From Pseudomonas sp. NFACC02 (GTDB lineage Bacteria; Pseudomonadota; Gammaproteobacteria; Pseudomonadales; Pseudomonadaceae), in NCBI RefSeq assembly GCF_900110765.1, contig NZ_FOEO01000018.1, positions 49,967 through 113,966 on the forward strand: 64,000 nucleotides of DNA, in the 5' to 3' direction. Below the pieces are notes generated by a model. The model made no database searches. It had not been told where the DNA came from and worked only from the letters and a program-made list of their open reading frames with translations. Made by a program: the position numbers and the translations under genes. Shown in pieces: positions 18,625-28,369 of the stretch (positions within the stretch are counted from its first letter, which is position 1; each line of letters starts with the position of its first letter).

Positions 18625-18927
18625 TTAGCCGGGCAGCTTTGCCACAAGGACGTCCACCTTCTCGATTGACGGCGGTTCGGCAAACAGCTCGGCAGCCTTT
18701 GCCATAAGCGCGGCGGCGACCTTGCCCGAAAGATGAGCCTGTCGGCCTGCTTCATCCGGGAAGGCGTCAAAGATGCCAAAGGTGGAAGGTCCCAAGCGGA
18801 TGGCGAACCAGGCCGTGGTGGCTGGCTCCTCCGCCACGATTGCAAGACCACTCACTAAAAAGCTCTCAACCTCTTTCTCTTTCCCGGGTTTTGCTTCGAG
18901 ACGAACGAACAACGCTACGTTGACCAT
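18625..18927 (-). CDS. ABM-domain monooxygenase, small
   Basis: 100 residues of antibiotic-biosynthesis-monooxygenase fold: MVNVALFVRLEAKPGKEKEVESFL, then a strand with FAIRLGPSTFGIFDAFPDEAGRQAHLSG and a final hydrophobic segment. GAGGA lies upstream of the ATG. It is a second, divergent member of the fold in this window (compare 7224-7517). Predicted heme-free quinol-type monooxygenase; substrate unknown. On the same strand as the peroxiredoxin but 360 bp away from its ATG. Confidence 0.78.
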   Translation of the reverse strand: MVNVALFVRLEAKPGKEKEVESFLVSGLAIVAEEPATTAWFAIRLGPSTFGIFDAFPDEAGRQAHLSGKVAAALMAKAAELFAEPPSIEKVDVLVAKLPG

Positions 18928-19192
18928 GACGTGTGTCCTCTTGTTATGACCAGGTCATCATGCGCCATGCTTTCCAGTAAGCCCAACGGGATATTTGCCG
19001 ACTTGCCAGCAAGCCCCAGCGTCGTGGGGATGGAAGGTGGCGTCGAGTCATTCCGCCGGCAGAGCAAACGGCCAGAAGCAGACGCCGGACTGCCTCGTCA
19101 CCCGTCATTAGCTGCACCCAGCCCATTTACTCGACAGCGGCGCCCTTCCCTCAGCATCCGATGTTCAAGACGCAGACCAACCGAACGGCCGG

Positions 19193-21403
19193 TCAGCGAT
19201 GAAGCTCTGGATGGCTCAGGAACGCTTCGAGGGCGGCAAACGGCATCGGTCTGGCGAAGTGATAACCCTGAAAAATATCGCAGCGACTGCCTTTCAGAAA
19301 TTCCATTTGGGATGCCGTTTCCACGCCTTCGGCGACCACAATGAGGCTGAGGTGGTGGGCCATGGAAATAATGCCCTGGGTGATCGCTGCATCGTGATGA
19401 TCGGTAGCGATTTCCCGGATGAACGAACGGTCGATCTTGATCTTATCGATCGGCAAACGCTTGAGGTAGCTGAGGCTGGAAAAACCGGTCCCGAAGTCAT
19501 CGAGTGCAATGCGCACCCCCAATACCTTGAGCCGGTGCAACGTCTCGATCGCCTGTTCAGCGTTATGTAACAGCAGCGACTCGGTGATCTCCAGCTCCAG
19601 TTGTTCACCTCGCAGACCGTGTTTCTTCAGCGTGGCCTGGACATACTGCACGAAATGGCCACGCTGAAAATGCATTGGTGAAATATTGACGGCCATCGAG
19701 ATGCCCGCGTTGCCCTGCTCGTCCAACTGGCGCAACTGAGCGCAGGCCGTATCGAGCACCCAAAGGCTAAGCGGGATGATCTGACCACTGTCCTCGGCCA
19801 CCGGAACAAACACCGCTGGGGGGATAAATCCCTTTTCCGGATGCTCCCAGCGCAGCAACGCTTCGATCCCGACCACACGCCCGGTACGTGCGTCGATCTG
19901 CGGTTGATAATGCAGCTGTAACGACTGAGTCTCGATAGCCTTTTGCAGGTCATTGCGCAGCCTGGCGTGCTCGCAAACGCGCTGATTCAGGTCGCTGGTG
20001 TACCACTGAAAATTGTTGCGCCCTTGTTGTTTGGCTTTGTACATGGCCATGTCAGCCTGTTGGATCAACTGCATCGGCTGCTCAAGGTGACCATCGCTCA
20101 GGGTGATACCGACACTTGCGCTCACGTGCAGGTCGATGCCCTGGATGCAGTAGGGTCTGGCAATGCTGGCCATCAATCGCTCGGCCACTGGCACGACGTC
20201 CTCATCACGCAGCAGGTCCGGCAGCAGAACGATGAATTCGTCACCGCCCATGCGCACGATCGTGTCAGCGGGCCTAACCTGCTCTGCCATGCGTCGCGCT
20301 ACCTCGATCAGCACCTGATCGCCAAAGTAGTGCCCGATAGAATCATTGATGGATTTGAATCCATCCAGATCAATGCACATTACCGCCAGCAGCCGCTTTC
20401 GCAGACGACTGAGGTGACAATCCAGAATAAGCTGGTCTTCAAGCGACACACGGTTAAGCAAGCCGGTCAGTTGGTCATGGCTGGCGTTGAAACTCAACTG
20501 GCGCTCGAAATGCTTCTGATCGCTGATGTCACGGGCAATGCCAAACACACCAACGATCTCGCCGTTGACCATGATGGGCAGGTTCGAAATGTCCATGGTC
20601 AACAGTTTTTCATTCTCGTCTCGAAGCCGTGCCTCGAAGCGTTGAGGGGCTCCGGCGCGCGCTGCGGAAAAATGCTGACTGACCCGCATCAGGTCTTCCT
20701 CAGGCACCAGACGGGAAAAGTGATGGCCAATGAACTGGGTTGCAGTCTGCGGCTTAAGCTTCAGGCCTGCGGGATTCACACTCTGGATGTTGCCGAGCAG
20801 ATCGAGCGCGAACACCGGGTTGGGGTTATAGGTGAACAGTGAACGAAAGCGTTGCTCGCTCTCCTCCAGGCGCTGACCGTCACGCTCATGGCGGATTGCG
20901 ATGACTGCCAGTTGGGCGGCGCAGGCAAGTTGTTGAATCTGTAATTCGTCTGGCGTATGGGTGCGATTCTGATACAGGGCAAATGTGCCCAATACGCTGC
21001 CCTCATGGGAGAGCAAAGGAACCGACCAGCAGGAATGCAAGTTATGCCCAAGCGCCAGGCTGCGGAAACGCTCCCAATTCGGATCTTGAGCGATGTCTTC
21101 AGTGACCACCATTTCGCGCCGGAACGCTGCCGTGCCGCAGGTGCCTTCCCGTGGACCGATCGCCATTCCATGAATCGCCTCACTGTACTTGGCCGGCAGG
21201 CCGGGCGCTGCGCCGCTCAGCAAGTGCTTGCCCTCGGCGTCAGTGAGGAGAATGGAACAGAACGTATCGGGGCTCTGGGCGTTTTGCATCTGGCAGATAG
21301 CGCTAAGTATTTCGTCCAGATGTTGGTCGCTTGCGATCATGCCGAGAATGTCACGTTGCGACTCGGGGAACGTATTGCTGTGAAAATCGGGACGAGTATT
21401 CAT
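19193..21403 (-). CDS. GAF-PAS-GGDEF-EAL c-di-GMP turnover protein
   Basis: 736 residues, cytosolic. GAF about 30-170 (GTCGTAAFRREMVVTEDI, CWSVPLLSHEGSVLGTFALY), PAS about 185-295, GGDEF about 305-470, EAL about 485-730. The GGDEF motif is intact at 386-390, with RPAD five residues before it as the product-inhibition I-site. The EAL motif is intact (IEALLRWEHP, 514-516), and later catalytic segments (ALDDFGTGFSSLSYLKRL, KIDRSFI) are present. Both diguanylate cyclase and phosphodiesterase domains look active; the GAF/PAS sensors would set the balance. Single gene. Confidence 0.88.
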   Translation of the reverse strand: MNTRPDFHSNTFPESQRDILGMIASDQHLDEILSAICQMQNAQSPDTFCSILLTDAEGKHLLSGAAPGLPAKYSEAIHGMAIGPREGTCGTAAFRREMVVTEDIAQDPNWERFRSLALGHNLHSCWSVPLLSHEGSVLGTFALYQNRTHTPDELQIQQLACAAQLAVIAIRHERDGQRLEESEQRFRSLFTYNPNPVFALDLLGNIQSVNPAGLKLKPQTATQFIGHHFSRLVPEEDLMRVSQHFSAARAGAPQRFEARLRDENEKLLTMDISNLPIMVNGEIVGVFGIARDISDQKHFERQLSFNASHDQLTGLLNRVSLEDQLILDCHLSRLRKRLLAVMCIDLDGFKSINDSIGHYFGDQVLIEVARRMAEQVRPADTIVRMGGDEFIVLLPDLLRDEDVVPVAERLMASIARPYCIQGIDLHVSASVGITLSDGHLEQPMQLIQQADMAMYKAKQQGRNNFQWYTSDLNQRVCEHARLRNDLQKAIETQSLQLHYQPQIDARTGRVVGIEALLRWEHPEKGFIPPAVFVPVAEDSGQIIPLSLWVLDTACAQLRQLDEQGNAGISMAVNISPMHFQRGHFVQYVQATLKKHGLRGEQLELEITESLLLHNAEQAIETLHRLKVLGVRIALDDFGTGFSSLSYLKRLPIDKIKIDRSFIREIATDHHDAAITQGIISMAHHLSLIVVAEGVETASQMEFLKGSRCDIFQGYHFARPMPFAALEAFLSHPELHR

Positions 21404-22511
21404 GGTGGTTCCTGAAGACTCTCGAGGTCGTCCGGTCTACAGAGAGCCAGAAATAGCGGGCGGCCGATCACTGTCCACTAGTGCGTCGGTCGCGCACTGT
21501 AGGCAGCTGCTCCCCGCTGAAGAAAGGCTCAGAGGTGACATAAAAAGCAGTGTCAGATTGATGCCGTTTGGCCGTGAACGGACCACGACCATTCCGCCGA
21601 TGTGATCGCCCTCTGCCCGAACGTTCATCGTGAAGCGCACTATCGAAGGAACAAGGCAGAGGTGCGCGAATTTCCTCACCTTGGCCCAGGGTTTTACCTG
21701 ATCGTCGCATGTTCGAGACGTGGCTCTGGTCAATTTCTGGGTGTCGTAACGGGCAGCAATTGTCCCCCAGAAAAGCAGAAGCACCCTCGACTTTAGTAGC
21801 GCAACAACCGTAAAAACCATCGAGTGAAAAAAGCCGCCTAAAACTGCAGCAACATAAGTGCGCGAACTGCTGGTGGTCTCGGATGCCGAAAATTCGTTCT
21901 ACGGCTACGGTAAGTGCCAAATACGACTATAGTCACTGGTGAGCCAGGGAGCATCCAGCCGTTATGTTACAAGCTTGGCCTTCAATCCAATACCGCGAAG
22001 ACACGGAGGATTTCCTCGTGCTGCTTCATGCGAAATTTCTACGTTCTGGCTGCCGAAAACACTTAGGTTCAGGCTGAGATAAAGGCCTCGTTTCTTTTGT
22101 GAATCCACTGATGGTGGATTGAGTTATCCCGCCGGGCACGTTGTATCCCGCTAAGCACGCCCCCACCACCCATCTATCAAGGTTCAGGCAATGGATACTT
22201 CAGCATTTGGTGATGCAAAAGAAGCGAAAGACGATCTGGTCCGGGGGCCGCTGCCAGCGGTCTGCGGCGACTAAATGACCTAATAGCGCCGTATTAAGCC
22301 GCGTGAATGGCATCCCAGCGCTTTACACTGACGGACCTTGCTGTAAAGGGGTTCCAGAGTTCACCGCAATGAGTCAGATGATTGAGCTTTCGTTAGTGAG
22401 TGGGTGATGCCGGACAGTGACGTCGGCCGGCCATCATCTACACCAGGGCTGAGGACTAACCAACGTTAGTTCCCTTCTACATTAAAGAGGTGTGCGCGGA
22501 GCCAGCAGCGA
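21404..22511. other. Large gap, no confident gene
   Basis: About 1.1 kb. Open frames here are short and have random-looking composition. A 27-codon plus frame begins at ATG 22191 (MDTSAFGDAKEAK) after GGTTCAGG but cannot be supported on its own. The right end holds the LtrA promoter region. Base composition falls towards A+T to the right, which suggests that the boundary of transferred DNA is near 22.4 kb. Confidence 0.4.
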
Positions 22512-23612
22512 ATGAAATCTTTGAAGTATTATGAAAAAAATCGACACGCCACATGGCTGGAGTTGTTTTTTGACCTGATTTTTGTCGTTACAATAGGCAA
22601 GGTGACGCATACGCTCGGACATCTTCATCAAGGCCACTTTGAACGTGAGCAATTATGGAGTTTCTTACTGCTTTTTGTTCCATTATGGTGGATCTGGTCA
22701 AGCCATACTATTTACTCCAACAGGTTTGATACAGACGGCAACCTTCACCGTCTTTCAACATTATTTATAATGTTATTACTCATTGTGCTATCCGCGCGGA
22801 TTGGCGAAACACTAGAAGTGTACTACCCGCTTGTTATCACCTGCTATGTGGGTATACGTGCCATCATCAGCATCATGTACATTTCGACCATAAATACTGT
22901 CGACGACCGTAGCGAATTCGCCTCCAGGCTTGGCTTCGCCCTTTTAGTCAGCTCAGCTATCAGTCTCTCATCCATTATTTTTGACCCACCCATGCGTTAC
23001 CTCGTAGCTTACATTGGAATTTTTCTTGATATTCTGCTTCCTGTTTTTTCCTGGAGCAAAACAAAACCATTGCCAGCGCATACAGAACACTTGGTTGAAC
23101 GACTAGGTTTGCTCACCCTCATCTTGTTGGGCGAGTCAGTAATCAGCCTTTCTGGAGGGTTATCTGACATTCAATGGAATCTTTACAATGTAATGGCGGC
23201 AATCACCGGGTTTATCATGATTTGCAGTATATGGTGGATCTATTTTGATAGCTTTTATCTGCTGAGCAAAAATGAAAGCAGCATGAGTGGCCACTCCTTA
23301 ATCTACTCGCACCTTTTCCTGTTTTTAGGGCTGGCCCTCCTCGCCAACTTGATCAGGCATGCGATCTTGAACGACATTGCGATACATGATTTCCAAATTG
23401 TGTCAGTCATCGGCATGATCTTATTTTTCCTGGGCAAGCAATATGGCTACTTCATAGCCGTACCCAAGATAAGGACATACATTCTTCAAAACACGTTGAT
23501 CGTGTTTTCTTTAGGTGGCTTAGCTATATTTCTGCCTCGTGTCGAGTACATATTGATCGGTCTAACATTCACCATGATCGGATATGTTTTGCTGAATTTC
23601 AGGTACCGTTAA
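22512..23612 (+). CDS. ltrA: Low temperature requirement protein A (LtrA) family
   Basis: 366-residue polytopic membrane protein. The LtrA signature is near the N-terminus (WLELFFDLIFVVTIGKVTHTLG), with repeated hydrophobic helices throughout and a final IGYVLLNFRYR. The family is named from Listeria cold-growth mutants; its transport or enzymatic activity is not settled. Base composition is distinctly more A+T-rich than the genes on either side, and no operon partner is present, suggesting separate acquisition. Confidence 0.85.
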   Translation: MKSLKYYEKNRHATWLELFFDLIFVVTIGKVTHTLGHLHQGHFEREQLWSFLLLFVPLWWIWSSHTIYSNRFDTDGNLHRLSTLFIMLLLIVLSARIGETLEVYYPLVITCYVGIRAIISIMYISTINTVDDRSEFASRLGFALLVSSAISLSSIIFDPPMRYLVAYIGIFLDILLPVFSWSKTKPLPAHTEHLVERLGLLTLILLGESVISLSGGLSDIQWNLYNVMAAITGFIMICSIWWIYFDSFYLLSKNESSMSGHSLIYSHLFLFLGLALLANLIRHAILNDIAIHDFQIVSVIGMILFFLGKQYGYFIAVPKIRTYILQNTLIVFSLGGLAIFLPRVEYILIGLTFTMIGYVLLNFRYR

Positions 23613-23768
23613 GTCATTCTTGTTAAACCATAGCTTGGGAGGAGTTCCGCGAAACCCTGCCGACAAAGTCGAGCAACCCGCCCGAGAGCAAGAAAGTGGA
23701 TTGATCGATGTACCAATCCAACTGCCCTAGGTAATTCGTACGCGGTGCAAGAACCTGCCCTTCATGAA

Positions 23769-23835
23769 GGGCTATTTTGGGTCGGAAGCGGCCGACCGTG
23801 GGCTGACTGCTTTCGGCCAGAAGCGGACGGTCGCA
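23769..23835. repeat. Dispersed intergenic repeat, copies 2
   Basis: Two repeat units in tandem/inverted arrangement: TTTTGGGTCGGAAGCGG and GCTTTCGGCCAGAAGCGGAC. An open frame on the minus strand (23623-23895) runs through these repeats and is not a gene. Confidence 0.5.
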
Positions 23836-23887
23836 GCGCTTTCCTAGATACTCCAGACTGGCGTCGAGATCGTTGTGAAATGCCTGA

Positions 23888-24877
23888 TCAATCAATCGTG
23901 AGCCGAGCAGCGGTTAGCTCTTTGATCCTCAGTACTCTCCCGTCTTCAGTGAGCCAGCAATGCCTGCCGCCGTTACTCAACTCGGAATTATAATAAAAAA
24001 CATGAGAACGAGCTGAGGAGTCTAGGGCATTAGTGACGATGTAGACTACGTAAGACCTGCGATGTTCGGCGGCTAGCATTTGCTTGTATTCGTTGGGAGT
24101 TAGTTCAGCGCAAAGATCGCTTCCTGACAGCCCTTTGACCTCAACCTTCAGATCTACGTCATTACTAGAGACCGTAAGGTCCCAGCCCACATTGTCTTTT
24201 TCTACCGATCTTACAACCCGGCTCCCGCCCTGAGCGGATTCGTAATATTTGATGGCATGACGTACCGCCGCCAGCTCCACGAGTTTTCTCATTTCGGGAT
24301 CTAGTTGCCTAGGAGAATTCACCTGCTTCTTCGACGCAATCTTGGAGAAGCTCCCACCTGCGTCCAGATACGACCTCACCTTTGCCACATACTCTGGATT
24401 GCCATACCAGACTGGGCTTTGTCCGAGGTTACCCTTAACTTTCGCTGTAGGTACTTTAAGAACACGCTGGTCTGGTGCCAACAAGGTCGCGCCAGCAATA
24501 GGCGCTTCAATCTGATACCCAACGACGTCGCCACTTGATCGCTTGATCTCGAAATGGCCTGACTCAAGGTAAACCACAGCACTTCTGTACCAGCCAACCA
24601 CGTATGTGACCTGATCCCTTGGACTCCTGGCAACCCAGATCACAGTCACGCCTTCGACTTTGTCATCGTTTTTGGCAGCACCAAGCCTCCTCAAATTTAT
24701 TCGAGCAGACCGGGGGATGTACCCATACAACTTTTTGCGCGCAGGCTGGAAATTCCATGCTTCATGGCCATAAGCATGTGTTTTTAACCATCCATGTCCA
24801 CCAATGGTTGGATCGTTATCTGGGCCTTGGTAAGACACCATCCAGCCAATATTTACAAAGATAATCGGAGCATCCAT
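23888..24877 (-). CDS. DUF3883 protein with PD-(D/E)xK nuclease-like core
   Basis: 329 residues. The C-terminal third (about 200-310) is a DUF3883-type domain: NVGWDLTVSSNDVDLKVEVKGLSGSD supplies Asp233 and the E-x-K pair Glu246/Lys248 expected of the PD-(D/E)xK fold. The N-terminal region (IGWMVSYQGPDND..GGHGWLKTHAYGHEAWNF) resembles modules found with stand-alone restriction-like proteins. DUF3883 is repeatedly found in restriction and other anti-phage loci; a nuclease or DNA-sensing role is inferred. No methylase or helicase partner is nearby. GC is lower than in the flanking housekeeping genes. Confidence 0.75.
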   Translation of the reverse strand: MDAPIIFVNIGWMVSYQGPDNDPTIGGHGWLKTHAYGHEAWNFQPARKKLYGYIPRSARINLRRLGAAKNDDKVEGVTVIWVARSPRDQVTYVVGWYRSAVVYLESGHFEIKRSSGDVVGYQIEAPIAGATLLAPDQRVLKVPTAKVKGNLGQSPVWYGNPEYVAKVRSYLDAGGSFSKIASKKQVNSPRQLDPEMRKLVELAAVRHAIKYYESAQGGSRVVRSVEKDNVGWDLTVSSNDVDLKVEVKGLSGSDLCAELTPNEYKQMLAAEHRRSYVVYIVTNALDSSARSHVFYYNSELSNGGRHCWLTEDGRVLRIKELTAARLTID

Positions 24878-25564
24878 TTTAGAATCCCTTCTTAGCGTCA
24901 GTGGCAGACACCCTGTCGGGCGAGCTGCGGCAGTGGTGCGGCCAGACGCTCCAGTGAAGGGAAGCTCCTAGCCGCTTTCAGCGCGTTGATTTCCGAAGTT
25001 GTTTTACTGGAACGGGTCGATTTCTACCAATAATTTGAGACGCGCCGGGGTGGCCCATCTGCAACCTGGCCCTCCGCCCTAGCTCATTCCACGCGTGTCC
25101 GGAAGAGTTCCAATTACGGCCTCACTGCTGCGCCAGAGCGGCGACTCCCGTCATGAGGCACCGCAACAAGGGATCGATAAAATCTAAGAAGGGTGAGTGA
25201 GTAGACGGACTTCATATCAGATGTGGTAATCAATTTACTCGCGCATTGTGTAGGCGCTTCTGCGCAGACGTTGCTAACTGACGGCCGCCTCGCGGCAGAG
25301 CGGTTCCGCATGGGCGTGGCGGTTGCTATTGGGGCTTCGTATTGCTCGCTCCTTTTGCGGGTGCCATTGCGTGGTTCATCTATCTTTAGCAGTCGATAAT
25401 GACCGTCCGCTTTGGGTCGAAAGCGGACGCTCAGCCCCTACAAAAACAGCGGCGCTTCACGACGCTGAGCGTGATGCAAAAAAATCCGCGCACGCAAGCC
25501 GCCGCAGAGCACTCGCTTTTAACCGCCATCAACGCCTTTACCGCAGAGCAGCTCGTAAAAAGGC
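24878..25564. other. Gap with dispersed repeat, copy 3
   Basis: About 690 bp without a convincing gene. It contains the clear repeat GACCGTCCGCTTTGGGTCGA continuing into AAGCGGACGCTC (25401-25433), whose two arms GTCCGCTTT and AAAGCGGAC are inverted and could fold as a hairpin. Confidence 0.45.
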
Positions 25565-27220
25565 TCAGGCTTGAGCAGCGTTCCTGGCTTTGCTTTGGAA
25601 CATGGCAGTATCGGCCTTGAACATCAGCTCGTCGAGGAGTTCGCCATCTTCCGGATACCAGGCCACGCCCAGGCTGGCGCTGACTTTGATCTTAGTGTCT
25701 TTCCAAGGCATGGGCAGCTCGACGGCTTTGCAGATGTCCTGAGTAATGCGCTGGATATCGTGTTTGTGATGCGCACCGTCAAGCAACAGGACGAATTCGT
25801 CGCCGCCCATGCGCGCGGCGATTTCGAACTCGCTGATATGGGATTTGATGGCCGAGGCTGCGTGGATCAGCACGGCATCGCCCGCCTGGTGGCCAAAACA
25901 GTCATTGATCTGCTTGAAGTTGTTCAAGTCGATATAGCACAGGGCCAAATGCTCTCCACGGCTCTTGGCGCCGAGCAGCTTCTGGCTGACGAAGGGAATA
26001 AAACTGTTGCGATTGGGCAAGCCCGTCAGGCTGTCATAGAAGGCCAGCTTGCGGACTTCCTCTTCGGCAAGTTTGCGTAACTTGATCTCGTTGCGCAGGT
26101 GGCGCTGGGCATTCAACAGCACCAGCGTGAACATCAGAACCAGCGCGCCGCCCACACTGATCAGGACAATCGTCTTGCGCAGCCGCTCGACGAGTTGTGG
26201 CGGGTTGGGGTCGTACATGAAGTTTTCCAGACCGTCGATGCTGTCGACCATGCCCAATTCGAGGAAGGTTTCCGCCATACGTTGCCAGCGCCCCGGATTC
26301 ATATGACCGATCTCGATCAAGTCAGACTGCACCAGTGGACGCATGGCTTCAGCCTCGAACTCCAAGTGCGCGCGGCTTTTCTCCACTGAATACTGATTGA
26401 TCAGCAGGTCAATGATTTCCTCGGGGTGATCCATCGCGTAGCGCCAGCCACGCAAAGTGGCGCGGCGGAACGCCTCGACCCGTTGTGGATGCTCGTCAAT
26501 CTCGGCCTGAGTGGTGAACAGGATGTCGCTGTAGAAATCGATCCCGTAGGTGACAGGCGAGATCACGTTGTAGTCCACGCCGCGCTGTTGCAGGTAGAAA
26601 GACTCGTTGGTCAGGTACGAGTTGAAGGCCGTCACTTTGCCGTTGGCCAGATCTTCAATTTGATAACTGCTGGGCAGCAGTTTCAGTTTATCGAGGGGGA
26701 TACCTTCGCTGCGGAACATCGCTAGAAAATCGGCATCGGTGTCTGCCCCCATCAGCATCACCGGCTTGTCGATCAGGTCGTGCACCGTGCGAACACCTTC
26801 GTCGGTACGCGCCAGGAGCACGGAGGGCGAATGCTGAAAAATCACCGCCAGCGCGACCAACGGCTTTCCATGCAGGCGCGCCTGGAGCAATTCGCTGTTG
26901 GCCTCACCGTATTGGGTACGTCCGGAGAGCACTTCTTCGACGGGTGTGACATTAGGGCCCCCCTCGTGAATACGCACTTCCAGGCCCTCTTCCCGGTAGT
27001 AGCCCTGTGCGGCGGCGGCGTAGTAGCCCGCGAACTGAAACTGATGTTTCCAGCGCAGTTGCATATCAATCACCTGCACGACGCCATTCTGCTGGGTGAC
27101 CGGGCCCGCCCACGCCGCCTGAGCCGAGAGCAACACCAAACACAGCAGTCGACGCAGCCGAAGCAACAGACGTCTCTCCGGCTGGCCTAGCGTGTTAGAG
27201 CAGCTACGGAGGCTGGGCAT
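25565..27220 (-). CDS. THI5/NMT1-type periplasmic sensor diguanylate cyclase
   Basis: 551 residues: signal peptide (RRLLCLVLLSAQAAWA), a THI5/NMT1-like substrate-binding domain (about 50-310, with LRWKHQFQFAGYYAAAAQGYYREEGL and GRTQYGEANSELLQARLHGKP), one membrane helix (about 349-369), a short linker, then a GGDEF domain (about 390-545). The GGDEF motif is intact at 472-476. The I-site position reads SEFE instead of RxxD, so product inhibition is probably absent. The periplasmic domain likely binds a pyrimidine or similar small ligand and tunes c-di-GMP synthesis. Single gene. Confidence 0.87.
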   Translation of the reverse strand: MPSLRSCSNTLGQPERRLLLRLRRLLCLVLLSAQAAWAGPVTQQNGVVQVIDMQLRWKHQFQFAGYYAAAAQGYYREEGLEVRIHEGGPNVTPVEEVLSGRTQYGEANSELLQARLHGKPLVALAVIFQHSPSVLLARTDEGVRTVHDLIDKPVMLMGADTDADFLAMFRSEGIPLDKLKLLPSSYQIEDLANGKVTAFNSYLTNESFYLQQRGVDYNVISPVTYGIDFYSDILFTTQAEIDEHPQRVEAFRRATLRGWRYAMDHPEEIIDLLINQYSVEKSRAHLEFEAEAMRPLVQSDLIEIGHMNPGRWQRMAETFLELGMVDSIDGLENFMYDPNPPQLVERLRKTIVLISVGGALVLMFTLVLLNAQRHLRNEIKLRKLAEEEVRKLAFYDSLTGLPNRNSFIPFVSQKLLGAKSRGEHLALCYIDLNNFKQINDCFGHQAGDAVLIHAASAIKSHISEFEIAARMGGDEFVLLLDGAHHKHDIQRITQDICKAVELPMPWKDTKIKVSASLGVAWYPEDGELLDELMFKADTAMFQSKARNAAQA

Positions 27221-27479
27221 AATGAGGGTCCGTGAATCGCGCGTATCGTTTAGCGTGCAGGCTTAACGTGGCATTGTGGCACCAGTTATGCAGTACCAGC
27301 AATTACGTAATGGGGTCATGATCAGTCGCCCGGATGGATTTTCTAGTTACGCTCAGGCAATTGCCCGAGCTTTCATCTGCCAAGAAGATGAGGCAGCAGC
27401 CGCCAGCCTTCCGCGTGCAAGCCACCATTGGCTACCGGACGTGCTGCACTTAGCTAACACATGCTTCAAGGGACAGAAA

Positions 27480-27980
27480 ATGCTCATCGTATTCAGCGGC
27501 CTTCCTGGCACTGGAAAAACCACCATCGCCCAGCAGCTCGTCGCAACAACAAGCTGCGTCTACTTGCGGATCGACACTATCGAGCAAGCCCTCCGAAACT
27601 CCGGCACATTGGCTCAAGGGGTCGGACGCAGCGGCTATGAGGTCGCCAATGCGCTGGCGCTTAGTAATCTTCGCCTAGGGAAAACGGTGATCGCTGACTG
27701 CGTGAACCCAGTCACCGAAAGCCGTGCCGCGTGGCGTGAGACAGCGTCAACAGCGAGTGTTCAACTGCTGAATGTTGAAGTGATTTGCTCGGATGCGGAT
27801 GAGCATCGTCGTCGGGTGGAGTCCAGGCGGGGTGATATTCCAGGACTAACGCCGCCCACCTGGCAATCGGTGTTGGCTCACGAATATGAACCGTGGGCTG
27901 AAGCACGCATTTGCATCGATACTGCGATGGTTTCAGCGGCACAGGCTGTGTCGCTGATCATGGAGTGTGCTTACCGGTGA
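27480..27980 (+). CDS. AAA family P-loop kinase-like ATPase
   Basis: 166 residues from ATG 27480, preceded by AAGGGA. A Walker A motif is at the very N-terminus (LIVFSGLPGTGKTTIAQQL), then YLRIDTIEQALRN and LGKTVIADCVNPV, the pattern of small-molecule kinases of the zeta-toxin/shikimate-kinase-like P-loop group. A late basic segment (CSDADEHRRRVESRRGDIPG) provides the likely lid arginines. The frame is open for 68 further codons upstream but those lack the fold and a ribosome site. The substrate could be a sugar, antibiotic or nucleotide; not determinable. Confidence 0.75.
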   Translation: MLIVFSGLPGTGKTTIAQQLVATTSCVYLRIDTIEQALRNSGTLAQGVGRSGYEVANALALSNLRLGKTVIADCVNPVTESRAAWRETASTASVQLLNVEVICSDADEHRRRVESRRGDIPGLTPPTWQSVLAHEYEPWAEARICIDTAMVSAAQAVSLIMECAYR

Positions 27981-28369
27981 ATGAAATCAACCTGATCGCT
28001 ATTGATCGAGGCTCGGGATGAGTGACCGCCCCTTTTACCCCCGCGACGCCGTCCATCGAGTGTGCGTAAGTCCGTAACACTTCGCCAAGGCTGGCACGGC
28101 GGATACTTTCAGTTCGGCGTCATATACGCGCACAGCACCCAACTTCATCCTGGACGTCTGCGAACAAATGTTCGTGGCGGATGTTCGCCCCAGATGTCTG
28201 AATCAGCCGCGGCCTGAAACGTACCTTCAAGATCACTGTCTGCCAGAGATTTAAGACTCAGGGGGCTTCCGCACAGAGGAGGTTGGCAGTCGAAGTTGAG
28301 GGCGGGCATGGGTATCTTTCCGATTGGACAGGAGTGATTGGCCACTGAGTTGGTTGACGCCAATAATCC
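27981..28369. other. Gap holding the GNAT remnant
   Basis: Apart from the acetyltransferase fragment at 28145-28309, nothing coding is visible. Confidence 0.4.
28145..28309 (-). pseudogene. N-terminal remnant of a GNAT acetyltransferase
   Basis: A 54-codon frame starting MPALNFDCQPPLCG and continuing SLKSLADSDLEGTFQAAADS and DIWGEHP matches the N-terminal strand-helix of GNAT acetyltransferases (P-x-L-x-G-x-x-V-x-L-x-x-L...D-L...IW..HP). It stops after a few divergent residues and no acetyl-CoA-binding loop follows in any frame, so this is a truncated remnant. GGAAAG lies upstream of the ATG. Confidence 0.5.

Noticed and set aside
21437..21920. Two overlapping minus-strand frames of 127 and 150 codons
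   Set aside because: Cys/Arg-rich random-looking sequence, no start signals, no homology I recognise.
22191..22274. 27-codon peptide gene MDTSAFGDAKEAK...
   Set aside because: Too short to support; no family or conserved context visible.
23623..23895. 90-codon minus-strand frame
   Set aside because: Built largely from the dispersed intergenic repeat; other repeats give similar pseudo-coding frames.
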